A DNA stretch of 64,000 bases from Pseudobdellovibrionaceae bacterium (GTDB lineage Bacteria; Bdellovibrionota; Bdellovibrionia; Bdellovibrionales; UBA1609): positions 868,001-932,000 of the forward strand of contig JACKAM010000002.1 of NCBI GenBank assembly GCA_020635075.1, given 5' to 3'. Position numbers and translations under genes: made by a program. This document shows positions 16,651 to 23,969 of the stretch, in pieces (positions within the stretch are counted from its first letter, which is position 1; the number at the start of each line of letters is the position of its first letter). The notes beneath the pieces were generated by a model. That model did not search any database. It saw nothing but the letters and a program-made list of their open reading frames with translations, and had not been told where the DNA came from.

Positions 16651-18849
16651 AGACTGCGGTTCGGATTGTTGTTTATTGAATTTTCGCACGAGGTTGCGGA
16701 CTTCGACTTCTGCAAGGTAGCGAATGAACTTTTCGAAGTCTTCCTCGTTGATATGCAATCCTGGGACTTTACTCTTTTTGAGTCTGTCTTTTTGCGAGGA
16801 AAGAATTTTTCGCCCCTCCGTCAAATAAAGAACATACTTTTGATTGAGTTCCATCTTTAAATAAGCCTTGAACGTCACCGGGTCTTCCGTGGAAAGATCA
16901 TCAACCTTAATGTTGACCATTTTGTCCACGGCCTTTTTTACCCGGGTTTTATTCTTTTCGCCCTCGAAAAAAGCTACTCCGACTTCAATTCCTTCGTGCT
17001 CTCTGACAATTAAAAATTGGGAGTCCCCCTCGGCCAGTTTGAGGAAGTGAATGTCCCCAACTTCCATGACAAACTCCTGATCCAAAGACGCCTGCACGCC
17101 CTCCATGGGAAGGAAGTTCATCAATGAATAGCGGAGAGCTTCGAGAAATCCTTGCGTGCCTTTATGATGATGATCTGCCCATGCAACAGTCACAAACCCA
17201 TGTTGCTTAGAGGAACGATAGGGAATAATTCCTAACACCGGGGCACGCACCAGATATTTGGTATGCTGATTGTTTTCTCGACAAACTTCATCAAGAGCCT
17301 TTTTTACCGCCTTGGCCAATCCAATCATGTCTTCAGTTTGAGGGGCAACTGTGGCATCGAGTTCCTTAATCTGAGCCTCCAGTGAGGCCGAGCCGTCAGT
17401 GTCCGCTCCCACCATATGGTCTTTACCATCTTTGCTGGATGCACCTTGATAATCTTGATCCCCTGTGGTTCCGCGGCCTGGACCATGAACATCTCCAGAT
17501 GTCTCTGAGGACTTTTGGTTAGCATGTCCTCCACTGCCCGCCGCAGAGTTCTGCCTGGCCTGATGCGATTCCGCTGTTAGTTGGCCATTTTGACGGGAAT
17601 TTAGCTCACTGCCAGACCCTTCTACATTTTGATCAGCTCGATGGCTTTCACCCTGAAGTCCATCTTGCTGAGCGCTGTGTTCAGCTCCTAATCCAGTTTC
17701 GCCCTCAGTGGCTTGGTGAAGTTTTCCGGCACCGGGTCCCTGTTCTTCAGCCTGTCCTCCTATGCCTTGGCCATCCTCGCTCTTATCAAGAAAGTCTCCG
17801 GCCCTGGGTGTTTTGCCCTCTTGCTCGGCCTCCTCCTCTTTGACCGGCTTGATCGCCTTCGGCTGGGAAACTTCAAAAGAGCGTCCAGCTTTGCTACCTG
17901 GCTGAGTCGTAGTTCGACCAGAGGCCTCACTGGATCCCGTACCTGGAGAAGTGCCGTAGGGACTTTGTGATCCAGAGGATTCTTGCTCGCGGTGTTCATC
18001 TGCCTTTGCTCCTCTTGGATCCTGAGAGCCAGGTCCGCGAGTCCCCTTTTGAAAATGAATCTGGGCCTTTCGCCCAGATAGGGTGCCTCCTTGACTTTCC
18101 TGGTAGATGAGGGAATCGCTGTCAGACTCTTCTCCCTCATCACTGTCATCACCTGATTCCGCGAGCATTTTCATAAGGCTTGCGGCATTGGGTTTCTCAC
18201 CACGAATAACGGCCGGGCCCCTTTTTGCTCGTCGGCCCTCGCCAAGGTTTTGCTGGTGGGAATCGTGGCTACCGCCGGCAACATGGATTGTTCCTTCTTC
18301 GCTGTGACCAGCCAAGGTGGGGTCTGACTGTCTCTGCGGCTTGGCCGCATCGTATTCGTCTTTGATTATTTTTTTGATCTGACGATGAATACTTGGTCCA
18401 CTCAGTTGACCGAAGAACCGATGGGAAACCCTCATGGCATTCAGTTGTCCAACCGAGTGTCCGTCGTTCTTTTCAGCGAAGCCAATACACTTGGTATTGA
18501 AGGCCTGGGCAACAATCAATGGTAGCTTGGCAATTTTCGGGTTCGGATGATTCGCAGAAATCAGAACAAAATTTGGCTGATGAGCCACCAATGCTTGAAT
18601 GGCTTCCGGCAGAGAAGACACGACTGTTGTCGGCCAGTTTCTCCGTGTCAGAAAGGTAGCCGCCGATTCAAACGGCGGCTTGTTTTTAACAACGATCAAT
18701 ACCGAAAGCTCAAGTTTGTCGAGCTCTGCTATATCAGCAATGCCATATTCATCTAAGACAGCCAGTTGAGGATCATGAAACTCCTCAGCGGACTCCTCAG
18801 ACGGGACATCAGGTTGTTGGTCGTCTTCTTTTTTACTCTCGTCCGACAT
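16645..18849 (-). CDS. large unrecognised protein: receiver-like N-terminus, disordered centre, conserved-looking C-terminus
   Basis: A 734-residue protein I do not recognise. After an acidic head, residues ~46-160 follow the pattern of a response-regulator receiver (LSVLIVVKN ... FVLISANHPNPK ... CIGFAE), but the acidic pocket and phosphoacceptor Asp are missing, so it would not be a normal phosphoacceptor. Residues ~165-485 are low-complexity, rich in Gly, Ser, Gln, Glu and His, and almost certainly disordered. Residues ~490-725 form a folded-looking domain starting near MIGLAKAVKKALDEV, with AWADHHHKGTQGF and a basic helical end. No signal peptide is seen. Strong GAGAGGTCAA precedes ATG 18849. 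Confidence 0.85.
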   Translation of the reverse strand: MSDESKKEDDQQPDVPSEESAEEFHDPQLAVLDEYGIADIAELDKLELSVLIVVKNKPPFESAATFLTRRNWPTTVVSSLPEAIQALVAHQPNFVLISANHPNPKIAKLPLIVAQAFNTKCIGFAEKNDGHSVGQLNAMRVSHRFFGQLSGPSIHRQIKKIIKDEYDAAKPQRQSDPTLAGHSEEGTIHVAGGSHDSHQQNLGEGRRAKRGPAVIRGEKPNAASLMKMLAESGDDSDEGEESDSDSLIYQESQGGTLSGRKAQIHFQKGTRGPGSQDPRGAKADEHREQESSGSQSPYGTSPGTGSSEASGRTTTQPGSKAGRSFEVSQPKAIKPVKEEEAEQEGKTPRAGDFLDKSEDGQGIGGQAEEQGPGAGKLHQATEGETGLGAEHSAQQDGLQGESHRADQNVEGSGSELNSRQNGQLTAESHQARQNSAAGSGGHANQKSSETSGDVHGPGRGTTGDQDYQGASSKDGKDHMVGADTDGSASLEAQIKELDATVAPQTEDMIGLAKAVKKALDEVCRENNQHTKYLVRAPVLGIIPYRSSKQHGFVTVAWADHHHKGTQGFLEALRYSLMNFLPMEGVQASLDQEFVMEVGDIHFLKLAEGDSQFLIVREHEGIEVGVAFFEGEKNKTRVKKAVDKMVNIKVDDLSTEDPVTFKAYLKMELNQKYVLYLTEGRKILSSQKDRLKKSKVPGLHINEEDFEKFIRYLAEVEVRNLVRKFNKQQSEPQSA

Positions 18850-18988
18850 TTGACCTCTCAGTAATATCAGACATTTCCGTCTCTATCTTGTCGGTAAATG
18901 CGAGTAGAAAATCCAACAACCTGGACCTCTCTGAATCAAAATACGGAAGGATGGAATATTCTAGATCGTCCTTTAGTCCGTATCCTTG

Positions 18989-19026
18989 GCAAAAAAAAAG
19001 AGCTCCAGAAGGAGCTCTTTTTTTTC
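18989..19026 (-). terminator. Rho-independent terminator after atpE
   Basis: GAGCTCC (19000-19006) pairs with GGAGCTC (19011-19017) around an AGAA loop, flanked by A8/T8 runs. On the minus strand this ends the long dnaN-to-atpE unit about 40 bp after the atpE stop. The symmetry would let it work both ways. Confidence 0.9.
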
Positions 19027-19063
19027 ACTCGACCTTTGTCAGGTCGCTGCCCAGAAATTGGAA

Positions 19064-19378
19064 TCAACCAATCTTTCCAACGAGCATGAATGCGATTACA
19101 AGTGAGTAGATCACCAGAGACTCAATCAGAACCAGACCGATAATCATGGATACAAACATATTACCTTGAGCCTGAGGATTGCGAGCGATTCCGTCCATAG
19201 CTGAGGAACCAATTTTACCTTGAGCCAAAGCTCCGCCCAAAGCAGCCATACCGATCGCCAAGCTCGCACCAATTGCGAAGTAGGCAGAGTTTCCAACAGC
19301 TGAAGCCGAAGAAACCATTTCCTGAGCAAACGCCGGCAGAGCGCTGAACAGAGTCGCAAGAAGGATTGCCTTTTTCAT
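19064..19378 (-). CDS. atpE: ATP synthase Fo subunit c, with signal-peptide-like N-terminus
   Basis: A 104-residue subunit c that forms the ion-carrying rotor ring. Residues 1-18 (MKKAILLATLFSALPAFA) look like a cleavable signal peptide, which most c subunits lack. Two helices follow with the polar loop ARNPQ. The ion site has Gln53 in the first helix and Glu86-Ser87 and Tyr91 in the second (LIESLVIYS). Spacing and residues match the Q-ES-Y sodium site of the Ilyobacter and Propionigenium enzymes; the Thr after Ser is Leu here. It is the last gene before the terminator. Confidence 0.95.
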   Translation of the reverse strand: MKKAILLATLFSALPAFAQEMVSSASAVGNSAYFAIGASLAIGMAALGGALAQGKIGSSAMDGIARNPQAQGNMFVSMIIGLVLIESLVIYSLVIAFMLVGKIG

Positions 19379-19397
19379 TTACCTTACTCCCTTGTAG

Positions 19398-20090
19398 TTA
19401 GTGGTCATGGGAAATCGCCATGGACACATAAATCATCGTTAACATCATAAAAACAAACGCCTGCATAAAGCAGACAAACATACCCAAAAAATAGAAGATA
19501 ACCGGCACAAAAAAGTACCCGGCCAAATCCAAGAAAATGGAGAGTACCGTGTGGTCACCAACCATATTTCCGTACAGACGAAGTCCTAAACTAAAAGGAC
19601 GTACTATGTGAGAAATCAACTCAATGATGACCATTAGAGGAGCCATCAAAAGCACAGGGCCCAGGAACTGTTTTAGGTAGCCAATTCCATGCTCTCTAAA
19701 CCCATAGAAGTTATAAGCAAGGAATGAAAACAAACCGACTGCAATAGTCGTATTCAAATTATCGGTTGCTGGAGTCATTCCTGGAAGCAAACCCAACAAG
19801 TTGTTGATCAAGACAAAGAAAAAGATCCCCGCAAACATGGGGGCAAACTTTTTTCCTTCATGGCCAATCACTTGTTCGCTCAGACCAACAACGAATTCGT
19901 GAACAACCTCAAAGAAGCCCTTAATCGAAAGCTTGCCAGCCGGAGCCACGGCCCTTTCCCCGGAGCCAAGGGCTAGTCGACCCAAAAACGCCATTGCAAT
20001 GAGAATTGCAGTTGCCAGAATAGCGGTGGCCACATGAATGTAGTGGTGACCGACGCCAGGAATTAGTTGTGTCCAATTAAAATGTACCAT
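19398..20090 (-). CDS. atpB: ATP synthase Fo subunit a
   Basis: A 230-residue membrane stator subunit that provides the two ion half-channels against the c ring. The essential Arg is in SLGLRLYGNMVGDH. Five to six hydrophobic helices are visible, with FFFVLINNLLGLLPG and the C-terminal FMQAFVFMMLTMIYV typical of the family. The ATG shares one base with the atpI stop (TAATG), suggesting coupled translation. Order in the unit is atpZ-atpI-atpB-atpE. Confidence 0.96.
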   Translation of the reverse strand: MVHFNWTQLIPGVGHHYIHVATAILATAILIAMAFLGRLALGSGERAVAPAGKLSIKGFFEVVHEFVVGLSEQVIGHEGKKFAPMFAGIFFFVLINNLLGLLPGMTPATDNLNTTIAVGLFSFLAYNFYGFREHGIGYLKQFLGPVLLMAPLMVIIELISHIVRPFSLGLRLYGNMVGDHTVLSIFLDLAGYFFVPVIFYFLGMFVCFMQAFVFMMLTMIYVSMAISHDH

Positions 20091-20461
20091 TAAGGTCCCG
20101 ATTTCTTTCTGACGCTATCAAGAGCTCTACCACCTAAAGCAAACGCGACTGCTGTTATAATCGCGGTGGAAATTCCAATTAAAAATCCAGCCACATCCCA
20201 GTGTCCGCTGGTGATGACGTGATAGAGAATCAGCCCTAAAATTGCGTACTTGATTACAATGACACTGACGCCTAATGCAATTGATTTTTTGAGAAATATC
20301 TGCTGCCAGGACCATATCAAAAGCACCCAATTCACCCCCATAAGGGCCGAACCAAGAACCACTCCAGGAACTTTTTGCGACGCATCAAGGATCAGGCAAA
20401 GGCCTACAATGATGAGGGTGACGGCGATGTGCCAATATAAGACCCTGACTGCAAGTTTCAT
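20090..20461 (-). CDS. atpI: ATP synthase subunit I (assembly factor)
   Basis: A 123-residue protein with four predicted membrane helices, matching AtpI in size, topology and position just before atpB. AtpI helps c-ring assembly and is not part of the finished enzyme. The family is poorly conserved, so position is the main support. The start overlaps the atpZ stop (ATGA) and the stop overlaps atpB by one base. Confidence 0.8.
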   Translation of the reverse strand: MKLAVRVLYWHIAVTLIIVGLCLILDASQKVPGVVLGSALMGVNWVLLIWSWQQIFLKKSIALGVSVIVIKYAILGLILYHVITSGHWDVAGFLIGISTAIITAVAFALGGRALDSVRKKSGP

Positions 20462-20676
20462 TGCGGTCCCTTCTGCTGCTGATCATCCATGAAGCGCTTG
20501 AGAAGTATGATCAAGTGGTAAATCCACCCTCCGGTGGCCAGAAAGATCATGCCGGCAACGCCCAGCCCCCCCCAGCCATAGATTTCATCGATTTTTTGGC
20601 CAATATAGAGTCCAGCCAAGACCACGCCGACGAGCTCAAAGCCCATGCCGGTAAAAATTAAACCCTTGGATTTCAT
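20458..20676 (-). CDS. atpZ: AtpZ-type small membrane protein
   Basis: A 72-residue protein with two hydrophobic helices. GMGFELVGVVLAGLYIGQKID and GWGGLGVAGMIFLATGGWIYH fit the AtpZ/ATPase_gene1 family, found first in many atp operons and proposed to act with AtpI in ion (Mg2+/Ca2+) handling or assembly. AAGGA lies upstream of the ATG. It starts 10 bp after the TPR lipoprotein stop. Confidence 0.85.
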   Translation of the reverse strand: MKSKGLIFTGMGFELVGVVLAGLYIGQKIDEIYGWGGLGVAGMIFLATGGWIYHLIILLKRFMDDQQQKGPQ

Positions 20677-20686
20677 GCTTCAATCC

Positions 20687-21526
20687 TTACTTGGTCAATC
20701 CCTTGGCTCCGGGAAGATTTTCAATGCGCTCCCTCAACCTTTTGATTCGAAGTTCGATGAATTCTGGTGATGGATGAGTCTTTTTGACCTTTTCCAACAC
20801 CGCCACAGCCCTGTCAAACTCGCCCTTTTCCTCGTAGGCTACGGCCAGGGAAAGGGGAACATTTTCACGCAGAGACTCTTCAGGGTAGTTTTTCATCAAA
20901 TCGATAAAAATATCGGTGGCTTCCTCAAGCTTCTTTGTGGTCAGCAGGATGTTACCCCTAAAGGCTAAGTATTCGAATTTGTCTTCGTCGTCACTCACGA
21001 GTTTTAGAAGATCTTTTATCTCTGACGATGCCTGATAGAAGTTATTCAAATAAAAATACGATTTGGCGATATTAAAACGAAAGAACTTCTCTTCATCTTT
21101 GGAATGGGGGAGATACAAAAGTCTGCTGTATTCACGAATGGCGCTAGCATAATCCGAAATCTTCTCAAAATAGACTGAGGCAATTTTTTTCTGGGCGTCT
21201 ATCCGCTCAACCTCATCAGATGAATACAATATAAGATGGCGATAGAAACTGATCGCGGTGATAAATTCTGCCGTTTCCAGATGTGCTATCCGCGAACCCC
21301 GACGGGCAGCCTCAAGTGCTATCTCCGTACGCGGGCGGCTCTTTACGGCACGATCAAAATGTTTCAATGCCTTGGTGAATTGCTGTTTTTCCGCAGCCTC
21401 TTCGGCTCTCTGAAATTCCAGAGTTTGATAATTAAATCGGCAGCCGGACAGGATAAGGGCAGATAAGAGCAGAATGACAGGCCAACACCTTATGGGGTTG
21501 GCTTTATTCTTCGTCTTCCCGGTCAT
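20687..21526 (-). CDS. TPR-repeat lipoprotein between gyrA and the atp genes
   Basis: A 279-residue predicted lipoprotein with lipobox LILSGC near residue 29. The rest is helical with tetratricopeptide-like repeats (for example FTKALKHFDRAVKSRP, YASAIREYSRLLYLP, KLEEATDIFIDLMKNYP, FDRAVAVLEKVKKTHP), a scaffold for protein contacts at the membrane. The partner is unknown. The start overlaps gyrA by 23 bp. ATG 21526 is chosen; GTG 21532 is two codons upstream. It is co-directional with gyrA and atpZ, so probably in one transcript. Confidence 0.85.
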   Translation of the reverse strand: MTGKTKNKANPIRCWPVILLLSALILSGCRFNYQTLEFQRAEEAAEKQQFTKALKHFDRAVKSRPRTEIALEAARRGSRIAHLETAEFITAISFYRHLILYSSDEVERIDAQKKIASVYFEKISDYASAIREYSRLLYLPHSKDEEKFFRFNIAKSYFYLNNFYQASSEIKDLLKLVSDDEDKFEYLAFRGNILLTTKKLEEATDIFIDLMKNYPEESLRENVPLSLAVAYEEKGEFDRAVAVLEKVKKTHPSPEFIELRIKRLRERIENLPGAKGLTK

Positions 21527-23954
21527 CTTCACTCACGAGAGCCAAGCCAGTTACATACTCACCATCCTTCAAGTTGATGAGTCTAACACCCTGAGTGTTT
21601 CTTCCTAAAACAGAAATGTCCGTCGCCTTCATACGGATTGCCTGACCCTCATTGGTCGTAATAATGACCTCATCCTCATCCTTAATGGACCGGGCAGCCA
21701 CAACCGGGCCCACTTTATCGGTAATTTTCTGGGTGATGACTCCAACCCCACCCCGGCTTTGCACCCGGTACTCAGGTAGGGCTGTACGTTTGCCGTATCC
21801 ACCCTCAGTGACGATCAAGATGGTTTCGGTGCATTCTTTTTCAATGACTTCCATGCCAATGACACAATCCTCTTTGCCCAGGGTGATTCCCTTTACTCCG
21901 CGAGCTGAACGACCCATGGGTCTGACGTCACCTTCGTCAAATCGAATCGACATGCCTTCCTTTGTAACGATAAACACGTGATGGCTACCACCACTAATCT
22001 TGGCATCAATCACATTATCCTCAAGATCTGTGGTCAGGGCGATAATGCCTGAAGGTCGTGGACGGGAATAAGAAGAAAGCTGGGTCTTTTTGATAATGCC
22101 CTTTTCCGTCAATAGAACAACAAAGCTGTTCTCATCAAATTCCTTCACCGGCAAAAGAGCCCTGACCCGTTCACCACTCGAAAGATTGACTACGTTATTG
22201 ATAGCCTTTCCCTTGGTGATTCTGGATCCTTGAGGAAGTTTGTGAACTTTTTGCCAGTAGACTTTTCCTCTATCGCTAAAGGTCAACAATGTTGTCAGAG
22301 TGTCTGCTGTAAAGATTCTCCACACAAAGTCCTCTTCGCGGGATCCAGCGCCCTTTAAACCCTTACCCCCACGCTTTTGCACTCGATACTCATCAATGGG
22401 AATGCGTTTGATATAGCCACCGAAAGTCATGGAAACGACCATTTCCTCATTGGCGATTAAGTCCTCATCCTCAAGCTCTTCGCCACTGGATTCAATTTTA
22501 GTCCTACGAGGGGAGCCAAAGCGCGTCCTAATGTCATCCAGCTCCTCGGTGATAATTTTGTAGATCTCGGCAACATCACCCAAGACCTTCTTAAGCCAAG
22601 CGATTTTCTTATTCACTTCCTCAAGCTCATTGACGATCTTGTCACGCTCAAGTCCAGTTAGGCGCTGTAGGCGCATTTCCAAAATCGCCTGGGCCTGTTT
22701 CTCAGAAAACTGAAACTTGTCCATTAAGGCCTGGCGGGCTATTGATGCCTCCTTGGATGCGCGAATGGTCTTAATGACTTCTTCGATCTGATCCAGGGCC
22801 TTCTTCAACCCTTCCAAGATATGAGCTCGCGCTTCGGCCTTCTTTAGCTCGAAAATACACCGACGAGTCACCACATCTTTACGGTGCTCAATAAAGGCCT
22901 CAAGCATCGCCTTAATGTTAAACTGCGTTGGCTGATTGCGAGCGTCCAAGGCCAGCATGATTATTCCAAAACTAACCTGGAGGTTGGTAAACTTATAAAG
23001 TCTGTTTAAGATGACCTGGGCATTTTCGTTTCGCTTAAGTTGAATGACAATTCTCATTCCCTCACGGGATGATTCATCTCTAATATCCGAAATACCCTCG
23101 ACCCTTTTGTCTTTAACCAAATTGGCAATACTCTCTATCAGTCTTGCTTTATTCACCTGGTAGGGAATCTCAGTAACAATGATCTCTTCTCGATCTTTTT
23201 TCAGTTCAATCTCTGCAACAGCCCTTATGGTTATGACACCACGGCCCTTTTTGTATGCTGAGTGGACTCCTTGGGTTCCAGCAATCACGCCCGCCGTTGG
23301 AAAATCCGGTCCGGGTATAATCTTTATTAGCTCGTCAATTTTGAGCGATGGGTTTTCGATTAACGCCTTACAGCCATCAATCACCTCAGCCAGATTATGA
23401 GGTGGAATATTCGTGGCCATACCCACCGCAATTCCCGAGCTGCCATTGACTAACAGGTTTGGAAATTTAGCCGGCAAAACCAAAGGCACGAGCAAAGAAT
23501 CATCGTAGTTAGGACCAAAAGGGATGGTGTCCTTCTCAATATCCTCGAGTAACTCCTCGGCAAGCGAGGTCATGCGAATTTCGGTATATCGAGGTGCGGC
23601 GGCCGCATCCCCGTCGATCGAGCCGAAATTGCCCTGTCCATCTACTAAGGGTTCCCGTAAGGAAAAATCCTGAGCCATCCGCACAATGGTGTCATAAACC
23701 GCCATATCGCCATGTGGATGATATTTACCGATGACGTCACCCACAACACGAGCTGATTTTTTATAGGGTTTATCATGAGTGTTTTTAAGCTCGTGCATTG
23801 AAAACAAAATGCGACGATGAACTGGCTTCAATCCATCACGAACGTCGGGGAGAGCACGTCCCACAATAACGCTCATCGAATACTGGAGGTAGGCCTCCCG
23901 CATTTCCTTGTTAATATCAACATCGGTTAGATTGAGATTTTCAGTATTTTCCAT
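21504..23954 (-). CDS. gyrA: DNA gyrase subunit A
   Basis: An 816-residue GyrA, the breakage-reunion subunit of gyrase. The catalytic Tyr123 is in APRYTEIRM. The GyrA box QKRGGKG in the C-terminal wrapping domain marks it as gyrase rather than topoisomerase IV. In the quinolone region HPHGDMAVYDTI, the residue matching E. coli Ser83 is Met84, while Asp88 matches Asp87. An acidic tail ends the protein. It begins 15 bp after the gyrB stop. The Ser-to-Met difference is read from the DNA (ATG codon) and could lower quinolone affinity. Confidence 0.98.
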   Translation of the reverse strand: MENTENLNLTDVDINKEMREAYLQYSMSVIVGRALPDVRDGLKPVHRRILFSMHELKNTHDKPYKKSARVVGDVIGKYHPHGDMAVYDTIVRMAQDFSLREPLVDGQGNFGSIDGDAAAAPRYTEIRMTSLAEELLEDIEKDTIPFGPNYDDSLLVPLVLPAKFPNLLVNGSSGIAVGMATNIPPHNLAEVIDGCKALIENPSLKIDELIKIIPGPDFPTAGVIAGTQGVHSAYKKGRGVITIRAVAEIELKKDREEIIVTEIPYQVNKARLIESIANLVKDKRVEGISDIRDESSREGMRIVIQLKRNENAQVILNRLYKFTNLQVSFGIIMLALDARNQPTQFNIKAMLEAFIEHRKDVVTRRCIFELKKAEARAHILEGLKKALDQIEEVIKTIRASKEASIARQALMDKFQFSEKQAQAILEMRLQRLTGLERDKIVNELEEVNKKIAWLKKVLGDVAEIYKIITEELDDIRTRFGSPRRTKIESSGEELEDEDLIANEEMVVSMTFGGYIKRIPIDEYRVQKRGGKGLKGAGSREEDFVWRIFTADTLTTLLTFSDRGKVYWQKVHKLPQGSRITKGKAINNVVNLSSGERVRALLPVKEFDENSFVVLLTEKGIIKKTQLSSYSRPRPSGIIALTTDLEDNVIDAKISGGSHHVFIVTKEGMSIRFDEGDVRPMGRSARGVKGITLGKEDCVIGMEVIEKECTETILIVTEGGYGKRTALPEYRVQSRGGVGVITQKITDKVGPVVAARSIKDEDEVIITTNEGQAIRMKATDISVLGRNTQGVRLINLKDGEYVTGLALVSEDDREDEE

Positions 23955-23969
23955 CTATCCAGGACCTTT

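Noticed and set aside
17760..18152. 130-codon minus-strand frame in the disordered part of the 734-residue gene
   Set aside because: A different frame of the same low-complexity DNA, without a start signal.
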